IMG/VR virus record: IMGVR_UViG_3300037502_001156
Location: 1-39,418 of that record
Reading direction: 5' to 3' (one strand)
DNA from: a virus
DNA length: 39,418 nt
The notes beneath the pieces were generated by a model. That model was not told where the DNA came from, did no database searches, and saw only the letters and a program-made list of their open reading frames with translations. Position numbers and translations under genes: made by a program. How positions within the stretch are numbered: position 1 is the stretch's first letter; the number at the start of each line of letters is the position of its first letter. Shown piece by piece: positions 34,118 through 39,418 of the stretch.

Positions 34118-34287
34118 TCAACTTCCTCATCTTCCCATTCTTCAAAATCTTCGCGTTCGCACTCGGGACATACGTCGCCCTCAAAGAGCGTGACCCATCG
34201 GGATCCAATCCCGTAATCAATAACTTCCTCATCCTTTATGTATTTCGGTTCTTCAAACTTGTAATCGCAATAATTACACCGGTACAC
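34114..34287 (-). CDS. Small acidic zinc-ribbon protein (57 aa)
   Basis: GTG 34287 has a near-perfect GGGAGG RBS seven bases upstream. The product has Cys4-x2-Cys7 (RCNYC) and Cys40-x2-Cys43 (VCPEC), a two-knuckle zinc ribbon, and then a strongly acidic tail (EDFEEWEDEEVE). It overlaps the upstream gene by 14 bases and the VRR-NUC start by 4. Zinc ribbon plus acidic tail suggests a protein or nucleic-acid adaptor; DNA mimicry by the tail is possible but speculative. Confidence 0.75.
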   Translation of the reverse strand: MYRCNYCDYKFEEPKYIKDEEVIDYGIGSRWVTLFEGDVCPECEREDFEEWEDEEVE

Positions 34288-34468
34288 CAAACACCTCCCG
34301 CTCGCACGGCTCTAACTGATCCTCGTAAGCCCAATGCCCGTTGTCGAGGTCGTACACCGGCTGCTCATTCTTGTCGCCCGTGCCGATAATCTTTGCAGGC
34401 TTCGGCGCATGACTGCCCCAACCACCGCGCCACATCACAGTCTCACCCACTTCAAATTTATAGTTCAC
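34274..34468 (-). CDS. Small SH3-like beta protein (64 aa)
   Basis: I start it at GTG 34468, placed right after the conserved GGTGCGAGC motif and a G-rich RBS, rather than 54 bases upstream. The sequence YKFEVGETVMWRGGWG, PAKIIGTGDKNEQPVY and GHWAYEDQLEP alternates strands in the manner of short SH3-like or KOW-type barrels. Thirteen bases separate it from the previous gene. Function unknown. Confidence 0.65.
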   Translation of the reverse strand: MNYKFEVGETVMWRGGWGSHAPKPAKIIGTGDKNEQPVYDLDNGHWAYEDQLEPCEREVFGVPV

Positions 34469-34481
34469 GCTCGCACCCCCC

Positions 34482-34679
34482 TTAAAACGGCACCCACTCG
34501 CGGGGTTGCTTCGGTTCGTCAAGCGGCAGTTCTAATTGCTTCGTCACCTGTCGCGGACGACACCACCACTCGCGTAGCTCGTAAAGCTCGCGCTCGTAGT
34601 CGAATATCTGCTGCTGAATCCACCCGTCGTCATCATCAATGGGTATCCACCAATCGTTTTGTATCTCTTGCATTTTCAC
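34482..34679 (-). CDS. Small acidic Trp-rich protein (65 aa)
   Basis: GTG 34679 follows AAGGGTGCGAAC, a one-base variant of the shared leader motif; ATG two codons later is an alternative. The product is acidic and aromatic (NDWWIPIDDDDGWIQ), then helical (YERELYELREWW), ending with a Pro-rich tail. No family is recognised. Composition suggests a small binding protein, perhaps a host-target inhibitor. Confidence 0.6.
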   Translation of the reverse strand: MKMQEIQNDWWIPIDDDDGWIQQQIFDYERELYELREWWCRPRQVTKQLELPLDEPKQPREWVPF

Positions 34680-34694
34680 GTTCGCACCCTTCCG

Positions 34695-34931
34695 TTAATG
34701 TGGTTTCAATTCGCTTACTACGTTACCGAACGCGGCACGTTCCATTACGTCAAGCCGCCCTTCAATCATTTCCATCACCGCTAGCACATCTTCCTGCGGC
34801 ATCGTACGCGCAAGGCTCATCGCAAACTTTGACGCCAGTAGCATCTTTTCCTGCGACGGCGCAGTAATGGCGAGCGTCAACGCAAGTTCCAATGCCTCGC
34901 GTGGAGTCTCGGGGATGTTGTTCTTTCTCAT
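34695..34931 (-). CDS. Small helical protein (78 aa), function unknown
   Basis: ATG 34931 sits immediately after AAAAAGGGTGCGAGC. The product is almost all helix: REALELALTLAITAPSQE, MLLASKFAMSLARTM, DVLAVMEMIEGRLDVME. It has no charged patch that suggests DNA binding and no membrane helix. It overlaps the upstream gene by 4 bases (ATGA). No family is recognised. Confidence 0.65.
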   Translation of the reverse strand: MRKNNIPETPREALELALTLAITAPSQEKMLLASKFAMSLARTMPQEDVLAVMEMIEGRLDVMERAAFGNVVSELKPH

Positions 34932-35179
34932 GCTCGCACCCTTTTTAGTAGAAATATCGGCGTATGCTCGCCCACATACGCACCCACCACGTTAAATTCC
35001 ATCCACTCCTCGGCTTCCTCGCGGTTCATTTTTTCCTTATCTATCAAAATCTCTACGCACTTCTCGTAGTCATACACCGCAAGACGCTTGTCAAACTGTA
35101 TGCCGATGCCTATCAACGCATCCTCAAATCCATCGGCGTACAAAGTATCGTCCATGTCATCGGTCCAAAGTTTGCTCAT
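34928..35179 (-). CDS. Conserved small phage protein (83 aa)
   Basis: Start ATG 35179, with GGAG just upstream; a GTG 51 bases earlier would give an unlikely N-terminus. The segment EEAEEWMEFNVVGAYVGEH followed by TPIFL is a motif I recall from many phages, including T4-like ones, without known function. The N-terminus is acidic (DDMDDTLYADGFEDAL). It ends KRVRA, the last codons coinciding with the GGTGCGAGC leader motif of the next gene, so the motif is constrained in both roles. Confidence 0.7.
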   Translation of the reverse strand: MSKLWTDDMDDTLYADGFEDALIGIGIQFDKRLAVYDYEKCVEILIDKEKMNREEAEEWMEFNVVGAYVGEHTPIFLLKRVRA

Positions 35180-35360
35180 ATCTCCACTCGGCCTCGGCTT
35201 GCAACTCAATAGCTGCATCCCCGCTCGCACCCTCGGCTTCCATCGCAGCGAGCACTTCGTTTATTGCCTCAACCGACAGCCCCAACGACTCGGCAATCTC
35301 GGCTTCCTTCATGCCGTCCATGAAATACATTTCAAAAATTTCAAGGTCAGTCTGGTTCAT
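35157..35360 (-). CDS. Small sigma-70 region-4-like HTH protein (67 aa)
   Basis: Residues 5-42 read LEIFEMYFMDGMKEAEIA then ESLGLSVEAINEVLAAM, which matches the helix-turn-helix of sigma region 4 or LuxR-type proteins. The tail is acidic. GGGAG precedes ATG 35360, which overlaps the upstream stop by 4 bases. It could bind -35 elements or the host RNA polymerase; this is inference from the fold. The motif GGTGCGAGC lies inside its coding sequence at 35223-35231. Confidence 0.6.
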   Translation of the reverse strand: MNQTDLEIFEMYFMDGMKEAEIAESLGLSVEAINEVLAAMEAEGASGDAAIELQAEAEWRYEQTLDR

Positions 35361-35824
35361 ATTTGCTCTCCCTTTACTCGCTTTATTAACTCACGCGCTT
35401 CCGCTGCTCTTTGGCATAACGGATGTGATGCGGTGTATTCGTCAAAGACGTAATCTGACAGTTCAACCAGACAGGCCAGAAGTTCCGGCGCAGCCGCTAT
35501 CAGACGCGCATTTGCAGCCACAATCTCGGGCGACCACTCGTCATCCAGAAAACATACTGGCGCGATATAAGATGGATGCGCGGGGTCTACTTGTGCGCTA
35601 ATCGTTTTGCCGTCGTTGATCCACGGTGCGGGGGTATGTTGCCGATTTTTGCTTCTTGCGGCCTCCACTTCATCGGTGCGGTACTCCAGCCGATTATCGG
35701 GCGCCTCCCATTCGCTCGCATCGTCCTCAATAATGACCTTGTTGCCGTACTCCTCGACGACATAGCCCCAAATGTCCTGCTCGCGCACTTTGACGTAAGT
35801 ACCAACGGGATAAGGAATAGTCAT
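35357..35824 (-). CDS. Two-part protein: SH3-like N-terminus and 'ANARLIAAAPELL' phage domain
   Basis: Residues 1-55 (YPVGTYVKVREQDIWGYV) look like a small barrel. After a linker, HTPAPWIND starts a second module that includes PEIVAANARLIAAAPELLAC, a widespread small-phage-protein motif of unknown role, often seen as a stand-alone gene. Here the two appear joined, which may be a fusion of neighbouring genes. ATG overlaps the 59-residue gene upstream (ATGA). C-terminal helix is charged. Confidence 0.7.
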   Translation of the reverse strand: MTIPYPVGTYVKVREQDIWGYVVEEYGNKVIIEDDASEWEAPDNRLEYRTDEVEAARSKNRQHTPAPWINDGKTISAQVDPAHPSYIAPVCFLDDEWSPEIVAANARLIAAAPELLACLVELSDYVFDEYTASHPLCQRAAEARELIKRVKGEQI

Positions 35825-36000
35825 GCTGCATCCTCGTTGTATGGCTCGACGATATCCGCGAACGCCTCGGTCAACTCCTCGATGGTCAGCAAGTGTGCCT
35901 CCCAGTCATGGGCATAGAGGTCGCCTCGTTTAAATGCTTGATATGCACCGATGAGGTCTGCTTGAGCGCATCGTATAGCGTCGATCTGTTTTGTGTTCAT
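35821..36000 (-). CDS. Small protein (59 aa), function unknown
   Basis: The ATG at 36000 overlaps the stop of the upstream gene and its own stop overlaps the next ATG, so it fills the space between two genes without gaps. The sequence is helical and acidic at the end: IDAIRCAQADLIGAYQAF, LLTIEELTEAFADIVEPY. No family is recognised. Its chain position and exact overlaps on both sides support it. Confidence 0.7.
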   Translation of the reverse strand: MNTKQIDAIRCAQADLIGAYQAFKRGDLYAHDWEAHLLTIEELTEAFADIVEPYNEDAA

Positions 36001-36215
36001 GCGGCCTCCAAAACACTAATGTCAACTAATGTCCGATATGGATTATCAGAACGGATAAATTCTTTCTGCGCCTCCCGCAATGCGGCATCCATCAATCCAA
36101 TTGCTTTCTCGCCTTCGATGGTCAGCACACAATTCAGACGTTCGAGGACATGAACCTCTTCGCCATAAGTGTTGTAGGAACTCATCTCCCCAACGTAAAA
36201 CTTTACGGTGTTCAT
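35997..36215 (-). CDS. Small alpha/beta protein (72 aa), function unknown
   Basis: ATG 36215 follows GGAGG. The product begins VKFYVGEMSSYNTYGEEV, continues RLNCVLTIEGEKAIGLM and ends in a helix and TLVDISVLEAA. It looks like a compact fold of strands plus two helices. Four-base overlaps join it to both neighbours. No known family is recognised. Confidence 0.65.
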   Translation of the reverse strand: MNTVKFYVGEMSSYNTYGEEVHVLERLNCVLTIEGEKAIGLMDAALREAQKEFIRSDNPYRTLVDISVLEAA

Positions 36216-36379
36216 GCGGCTTCCTCCTGCACTTCTTCAAAATCAAATACCGTTACGTCTCTGTCTTGGACGCATTCGGCTAAATAGTCCAACAACTTAC
36301 TCCATGCTTCTTCTTCGGTATCCGCTTTGATAACGTCGTTGAACTTAACTCGGAATTGCTTGCTAGGTTCGTTGTTCAC
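36212..36379 (-). CDS. Small acidic protein (55 aa), function unknown
   Basis: I start at GTG 36379, directly after AAAGAGGTGCGAGC, giving a GTGA overlap with the upstream stop; an earlier in-frame GTG lacks an RBS. The sequence FRVKFNDVIKADTEEEAW and DYLAECVQDRDVTVFDFEEV suggests a small alpha/beta fold. The end is acidic (EEVQEEAA). No family is recognised. Confidence 0.65.
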   Translation of the reverse strand: MNNEPSKQFRVKFNDVIKADTEEEAWSKLLDYLAECVQDRDVTVFDFEEVQEEAA

Positions 36380-36648
36380 GCTCGCACCTCTTTTGTATTG
36401 ACCCACGTATCCTCGTTGCGGATATAGTGAATATGCTCGTTCTCCTCATCGTCCCATCCGTCATATTCACCGTCGGGTAGCGTGGAGAGTTCCTCTGCAA
36501 GCTCCGCGTCCGTCATGTTGTCGTAACCGGGAAACCCGGAAGTCAAGTACGTATCAATCAAACTCGAATCGCCGCGTTGAGCGTACGCATCAAGAATCTG
36601 GTTCCGCGTATCCGCAACCAATAAACCTATAACGTGACTCCGCTTCAT
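36376..36648 (-). CDS. First gene of the small-gene operon (90 aa), function unknown
   Basis: ATG 36648 has GAGG six bases upstream and is the first start after the promoter at 36699-36727. The N-terminus is basic and helical (MKRSHVIGLLVADTRNQI). The centre has SGFPGYDNMTDAELAEELST, and the tail is acidic and aromatic (EYDGWDDEENEHIHYI). As first gene of a strong early transcript, it may be highly expressed. It ends EVRA within the GGTGCGAGC motif. No family is recognised. Confidence 0.7.
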   Translation of the reverse strand: MKRSHVIGLLVADTRNQILDAYAQRGDSSLIDTYLTSGFPGYDNMTDAELAEELSTLPDGEYDGWDDEENEHIHYIRNEDTWVNTKEVRA

Positions 36649-36698
36649 TTCACACCTCACTTTTCCGTAGTTAGTTAAACAATCTTTACAATGACTCG

Positions 36699-36727
36699 AC
36701 AGTACCGGCCCGCTCGCACGCTGTCAA
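36699..36727 (-). promoter_or_regulatory. Sigma70-type promoter for the small-gene operon
   Basis: A perfect -35 box TTGACA (complement of 36722-36727) and a -10-like TACTGT (complement of 36699-36704) are separated by exactly 17 bases. A GTGCGAGC copy of the repeated motif sits inside the spacer (36712-36719), where a bound protein would block RNA polymerase. The expected start is near 36692, about 45 bases before the first gene's ATG. AT-rich tandem repeats stand just upstream, as an UP-element would. Confidence 0.75.
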
Positions 36728-36739
36728 CCCCCTAATCGC

Positions 36740-36801
36740 GCTCGCACCAAACTTTTTTTAAACCCCGCTCGCACCAAACTTTTTTAAACCCCGCTCGCAC
36801 C
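36740..36801 (-). repeat. Tandem 26-27 bp repeats with GGTGCGAGC and A-tracts upstream of the promoter
   Basis: Unit 1 (36740-36766, 27 bp) and unit 2 (36767-36792, 26 bp) differ by one T in a T-run; a third start of the unit begins at 36793. Each carries the GGTGCGAGC motif and an A-tract in the leftward sense. Spacing of 26-28 bp between successive motifs, including the one in the promoter spacer, is about 2.5 helical turns. Confidence 0.85.
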
Positions 36802-36867
36802 GGGAAAAATAGGGGCCGGACGCTGCAAACCCGGCAAAAAACAAGCCCGGAGCGGCGACGCGGGGCC

Positions 36868-36894
36868 AAAAGGGGGGCGGCATAGGCCCGCCCC
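36868..36894 (-). terminator. Intrinsic terminator copy 1
   Basis: Stem GGGGCGG (36874-36880) with CCGCCCC (36888-36894), loop of seven, followed by four T residues on the minus strand (complement of 36868-36871). It lies 22 bases after the stop of the 48-residue gene. It is identical over 27 bases to the hairpin at 37083-37109. Confidence 0.75.
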
Positions 36895-36916
36895 GCCCCA
36901 ACCCCAACCGCCCCGC

Positions 36917-37063
36917 CTACATAGCCGGACGGCGTTCGATGCTACTAAACCGCGCCCCAAGAGATTTCCGAAACCGTCGCGCCTCTTGCATGGTGTCGAA
37001 GCGGCAACGGTCCAAAAATTCCCCGATTGCGGGGTCATGGTTCCAGAAAAATACGATATACAC
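36917..37063 (-). CDS. Small basic protein (48 aa) between two identical terminators
   Basis: GTG 37063 is preceded by AAGAGGTGCGCC, close to the shared leader motif. The product begins VYIVFFWNHDPAIGEF (read with initiator Met), and continues RCRFDTMQEARRFRKSLG to RRPAM. The first strand plus basic helix looks like a small alpha/beta or nucleic-acid-binding fold. The longer overlapping ORF (36784-37215) is low-complexity and is rejected. Flanking by two terminators suggests an independent or readthrough-controlled gene. Confidence 0.6.
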   Translation of the reverse strand: MYIVFFWNHDPAIGEFLDRCRFDTMQEARRFRKSLGARFSSIERRPAM

Positions 37064-37081
37064 GGCGCACCTCTTGAAGAT

Positions 37082-37109
37082 AAAAAGGGGGGCGGCATAG
37101 GCCCGCCCC
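37082..37109 (-). terminator. Intrinsic terminator copy 2
   Basis: Stem GGGGCGG (37089-37095) with CCGCCCC (37103-37109), then five T residues on the minus strand (complement of 37082-37086). It follows the 164-residue gene by 20 bases. The plus-strand reading has no T-run, so it works leftward only. It is only 19 bases before the GTG of the 48-residue gene. Confidence 0.8.
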
Positions 37110-37129
37110 CAAACCTCACCGGAAAAACC

Positions 37130-37624
37130 CTAGCCCCGTAGGGCCTCAAATATGTATCCGCTATCGTCCGCCGGGGGCCATTCGTGGCGGGCGGCAAAGA
37201 TTGAAACCCCCGCATCCCGGCAAAGGTTCACTCGCTCCGATAACGTGAGGCGTCGCCATTGGTCGTCCGCCTCTTTCCATTCAAGGTCCGAAAAATGGTC
37301 ATCATCTAGCACCGGGTATGCTTCCAACCGGCGCAAAATGTTTTCGGCGGTTTTCAATTTCGCGGCGGCGCTTTCATGGATTGCTATCCATTCAACCCAA
37401 CCAACCGCCCAATGTCGCTCGCGGACAATTTGCACCGTGTCCGATTCGCCCCCGAGCCACGTTAGCCCGCATTCGAAATTGGACCGCGTGAGCGCGTCGC
37501 TGTCCCGGTGCTGTCCGAGAAAAACGAACCAATCCGGCCAATTCGCTCCGGCGTAATGGTCCGGGCGCTTCCAACGGTTAAGCAATTCCAATTCCAAAAT
37601 CTCTTTTTTGATTTCGGTTTGCAT
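37130..37624 (-). CDS. Unknown protein (164 aa), Trp-rich
   Basis: The protein starts MQTEIKKEILELELLNRW and has PDHYAGANWPDWFVFLGQ, RDSDALTRSNFEC, RHWAVGWVEWIAIHES and a helical second half (AAKLKTAENILRRLEAYPVL). I recall a similar arrangement in uncharacterised phage and plasmid proteins. Trp and His content is high, with no clear catalytic motif. Its first codons (ATGCAAACCGAAA) resemble those of two other genes nearby. It is the last gene before terminator copy 2. Confidence 0.7.
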   Translation of the reverse strand: MQTEIKKEILELELLNRWKRPDHYAGANWPDWFVFLGQHRDSDALTRSNFECGLTWLGGESDTVQIVRERHWAVGWVEWIAIHESAAAKLKTAENILRRLEAYPVLDDDHFSDLEWKEADDQWRRLTLSERVNLCRDAGVSIFAARHEWPPADDSGYIFEALRG

Positions 37625-37636
37625 GGTCTAGCCCTC

Positions 37637-38461
37637 TTAATTGAACCAACGCGACGCTATGCCGCGCCCGAATTCGCGCCGAAAGTAACGGCGGAGCCAA
37701 TCCCCGCCGGATATGGCATGGGACAACCCCGCCGCCCGGTATCGTTCGACAATCATGGTTTCCCCGTAACGTGGCGGGGGCGTGGCGAATGCGGTTTGGG
37801 CTTCCCGCTGCAATTGTTCCCGTGTCACCTTTGCGGCCATCTCCGCCATGATCGAATTGTCGTAGGTTTTAGTTGCTTCGACCCATTCGCCCCGCTCATT
37901 CTTCCATTCGACCGCGTACACCGGTCCGGGCATAGCGTTATCCCTTACCCAATCCCACAAAACGGAAGCGCAAAAACGCGCCACGGCGGGCCGGTATTCA
38001 ACCGGGAAATATTGGTTGGTGGTGTAGTCTATTTGGATTTCCTGCGGCGACCCTAGCGCGGGCCGCGCTCCGCATTTCGGACACCATGCCGTAGCCTCCC
38101 CGGATAGGTTAGCGGTCTCGGAGAATTTGACCGGCGCGGCGTATTTGTGGCCGCAAGCGCATTCCCAACGGCGCACAACCTTTATATCTAACCGTCCGCC
38201 GCTATGCCGTGCAATATCCATCAAATCGCGCCCCGTTATGCTCGGAAACAATTCGATTTGCCGCAGTAAGATTTGCGCCTCTTTTAAATCCTTCGTGATT
38301 CCCCGCATTTCGGCGCGATAGGCTACGGGGTCGCCATAATTCGCGTAATCAAGGCCCGGACGTTGCCGAGCAAATCGCCGGAGTGCGGCGAGAATGTCAG
38401 CCTTTAGGGTGTCGGGCTGAATGCCGCTAGCGTGAGCGGCGAGACTTGTTTCGATTTGCAT
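37637..38461 (-). CDS. Conserved mobile-element protein (274 aa) with zinc-ribbon insert
   Basis: From ATG 38461 the protein has RRFARQRPGLDYANYGD then YRAEMRGITKDLKEAQ, followed much later by NQYFPVEYRPAVARFCAS, LWDWVRDNAMPG and SGGDWLRRYFRREFGRGIAS. This framework matches a family of uncharacterised proteins in phages, plasmids and other mobile elements. Between its halves, around residues 98-130, sits a CxCGHKY ... CPKCGAR zinc ribbon, which I do not associate with most members. Function unknown; the basic C-terminus and ribbon suggest nucleic-acid contact. An in-frame start 78 bases upstream lacks an RBS and is rejected. Confidence 0.75.
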   Translation of the reverse strand: MQIETSLAAHASGIQPDTLKADILAALRRFARQRPGLDYANYGDPVAYRAEMRGITKDLKEAQILLRQIELFPSITGRDLMDIARHSGGRLDIKVVRRWECACGHKYAAPVKFSETANLSGEATAWCPKCGARPALGSPQEIQIDYTTNQYFPVEYRPAVARFCASVLWDWVRDNAMPGPVYAVEWKNERGEWVEATKTYDNSIMAEMAAKVTREQLQREAQTAFATPPPRYGETMIVERYRAAGLSHAISGGDWLRRYFRREFGRGIASRWFN

Positions 38462-38484
38462 GATGCTTTTTCCTTTGGTGAGAT

Positions 38485-38664
38485 TTAACGGGTAACAGGG
38501 GGTTGGGTTGGCTTGCGATATGCAACCGTGAAATGGCACGTTGGCTCATCATCCCGAAACACTCGGAGCCAATCCGTCGCCCGGTCCGGGTCAACGGCGC
38601 GTAAATGTTGCCAATATCCGGTGATGGGGTTGAAGCGGTACAGACTCGGGTTTTTCTTTTTCAT
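38485..38664 (-). CDS. Small basic protein (59 aa), function unknown
   Basis: ATG 38664 has AAGGGGG upstream and overlaps the preceding stop (ATGA). The product MKKKNPSLYRFNPITGYW continues with DPDRATDWLRVFRDDEP and CHFTVAYRKPTQ. A basic start, then mixed strands and one helix; no family is recognised. Twenty-three bases separate its stop from the next gene. Confidence 0.65.
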   Translation of the reverse strand: MKKKNPSLYRFNPITGYWQHLRAVDPDRATDWLRVFRDDEPTCHFTVAYRKPTQPPVTR

Positions 38665-38846
38665 TTCGCCCCCTTCAAGTCTGCATAACATTTTGCAACC
38701 GCTTCATCTATTGAGCGTCCTTTGAATACGTCGCGCTCCCGGTCGTTTTCAATGTCATAGGGGGCTTGCGCTATCCACCAACCCGCCCCGATTGGGGTCA
38801 ATGCGATTCTCTCCCCTTCAATAATCCATGCGGTTTCGGTTTGCAT
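38661..38846 (-). CDS. Small alpha/beta protein (61 aa), function unknown
   Basis: Two starts are close: ATG 38852 forms an ATGA overlap with the upstream stop, while ATG 38846 has better spacing from GGGGGA and gives MQTETAWIIEGERIAL, like its neighbours. I choose 38846. The protein reads TPIGAGWWIAQAPYDIEN, then GRSIDEAVAKCYADL: a beta-hairpin plus helix, reminiscent of small HicB-like folds. That likeness is weak, and no HicA-like partner is evident. Confidence 0.6.
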   Translation of the reverse strand: MQTETAWIIEGERIALTPIGAGWWIAQAPYDIENDRERDVFKGRSIDEAVAKCYADLKGAK

Positions 38847-38848
38847 GA

Positions 38849-39070
38849 TCATTTCCCCCACGTGGTGACAGCGCAAAGGGCGCGGTTTGATTCCGTCATA
38901 TATCCCCACAATCCGAGCCGCCCGATAGCCTGTTCGATTTGCTCTTGCGATTTGGTGCTAGCGGCACGGTGTAGCGCGGCGAGCATCCGGGCGGACATGG
39001 CGGGATTGATGGGGGCGAATTTCTCCGCCTTGCTGATTTCGATTATTTCGTAGCGTTTCAAGGTTGGCAT
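38849..39070 (-). CDS. Small helical protein (73 aa), function unknown
   Basis: ATG 39070. The protein has TLKRYEIIEISKAEKF, PAMSARMLAALHRAASTKS and QEQIEQAIGRLGLWGYM. It is mainly helical with a balanced charge. Overlaps the next gene region by a few bases at its stop. No family is recognised. Confidence 0.6.
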   Translation of the reverse strand: MPTLKRYEIIEISKAEKFAPINPAMSARMLAALHRAASTKSQEQIEQAIGRLGLWGYMTESNRALCAVTTWGK

Positions 39071-39085
39071 GATGAATGCTCCGGG

Positions 39086-39319
39086 TTAAATGCTCAAAAT
39101 GACAATAATCATCGGGGCGAGAATGCCCGCCACGATCACAACATTCGCGGCTCGCTCGATTAAACGGTGCCGCGCTTCACGTTCCCGGTTTGCTTGCCGT
39201 ATAGCGGCTTCAGTAGCCAAGCGCATACGAACATCCGGGGCGGCGTCCATAGCAAAGTATTTCGAGAAAAATAACTCGGCGGCTAAAACGGTTACGCGGT
39301 CAGAATATTTGGTGAACAT
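39086..39319 (-). CDS. Small membrane protein (77 aa) with C-terminal TM helix
   Basis: From ATG 39319, preceded by GGAG, the protein has VTVLAAELFFSKYFAMD, a basic helix (AIRQANREREARHRLIE) and then a hydrophobic C-terminal stretch NVVIVAGILAPMIIVILSI. This makes it tail-anchored with the basic part likely in the cytoplasm. Early phage membrane proteins of this type can act in superinfection exclusion or host membrane takeover; that is inference. The in-frame region upstream of this Met overlaps the partial gene and is rejected. Confidence 0.65.
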   Translation of the reverse strand: MFTKYSDRVTVLAAELFFSKYFAMDAAPDVRMRLATEAAIRQANREREARHRLIERAANVVIVAGILAPMIIVILSI

Positions 39320-39348
39320 TTTTGCTTTCTCCGGGTTGGTTTCGTTGG

Positions 39349-39418
39349 TCACATCAATTCGAGAATGGCGCGGGCGTCCGTGCAATCTGAAACTACGTCC
39401 CCGCCGTTGCCGTAGACA
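39349..39418 (-). CDS. C-terminal end of a phage protein (start outside window)
   Basis: The frame is open to the right edge and stops at 39349. The visible end includes VYGNGGDVVSDCTDARAILE, a motif I recall as the end of small phage proteins ('VYGNGGDVISDyT...LE'). Only about 22 residues are visible; the role is unknown. It is the most upstream leftward gene seen and sits 29 bases before the tail-anchored protein gene. Confidence 0.55.
   Translation of the reverse strand, partial: VYGNGGDVVSDCTDARAILELM

Larger units (their letters stand above)
34300..36801 (-). repeat. Dispersed oriented motif GGTGCGAGC (ten copies or close variants)
   Basis: On the leftward strand the motif occurs at 34469-34477, 34932-34940, 35223-35231, 36380-36388, 36740-36748, 36767-36775 and 36793-36801. 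One-base variants stand at 34680-34688 (GGTGCGAAC) and 8-base cores at 34300-34307 and 36712-36719. All point the same way as transcription. Four sit 0-2 bases before a start codon, overlapping the RBS; four cluster at the promoter. The only other exact copy I found is at 31205-31213, inside the glycosyltransferase gene. Confidence 0.8.

Noticed and set aside
33969-34232. Minus-strand ORF of 87 codons
   Set aside because: Overlaps the VRR-NUC and zinc-ribbon genes, both of which have clear motifs; no RBS.
36784-37215. Minus-strand ORF of 143 codons
   Set aside because: Covers both terminators and the start of another gene; GC-rich low-complexity product. The 48-residue frame inside is a better gene.
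1-39418. Lysogeny genes (integrase, att sites, CI-like repressor) and tRNA genes
   Set aside because: None recognised by eye. The HTH proteins are too short and out of context to call a repressor, and no cloverleaf was evident, although a tRNA scan was not run.

Overview
The window is a piece of a tailed double-stranded DNA bacteriophage (Caudoviricetes), probably lytic and probably from an aquatic metagenome. Evidence: densely packed genes with ATGA/GTGA stop-start overlaps, a holin-lysozyme cassette, an S74-chaperoned tail fibre, very large low-complexity virion proteins, a phage-type replication module, many tiny genes, and no integrase, lysogeny switch, rRNA or tRNA that I could see. Terminase, portal and major capsid genes are absent and presumably lie beyond the left edge. 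The host cannot be read from the sequence; the lysis genes suit a Gram-negative bacterium.

Layout. (1) 1-20004, plus strand, late module: the end of an AT-rich sulfotransferase-like gene, a Gly-rich repeat protein, the S74 tail fibre, holin, a six-cysteine mini-protein, GH24 lysozyme, then six virion genes ending with a 2064-residue giant that carries a zincin-type metalloprotease motif. (2) 20001-32862, minus strand: primase-helicase, a helix-turn-helix protein, a zinc-binding protein, an SNF2-type helicase, a Cas4/RecB-like nuclease, family A DNA polymerase, a cluster of small proteins, and an unexpected TPR-glycosyltransferase. The two arms converge and their stop codons overlap. (3) 32863-33462: a non-coding stretch built of about 100 pentamers of form NNCCN, reset about every 49 bases by the tetramer GCGA. 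(4) 33463-36648, minus strand: a run of small genes (DUF3310, VRR-NUC nuclease, zinc ribbon, sigma-like HTH and others) behind a strong sigma70-type promoter at 36699-36727, with a one-directional 9-bp motif GGTGCGAGC repeated at the promoter and at gene starts. (5) 36802-39418, minus strand: two identical terminator hairpins flanking a 48-residue gene, then six complete small or medium genes and one cut by the right edge.

How it fits together. The leftward arm supplies early functions (primase-helicase, polymerase, helicase, nucleases, T7 gp1.7-like nucleotide metabolism, small host-takeover candidates). The rightward arm makes virion tail, ejected or internal proteins and lysis proteins. 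The most unusual structure is the pentamer array. The second is the scattered oriented GGTGCGAGC motif, which resembles in layout the stoperator system of mycobacteriophage L5. Both are inferences from pattern only. All family assignments come from reading motifs by eye; no database search was run.
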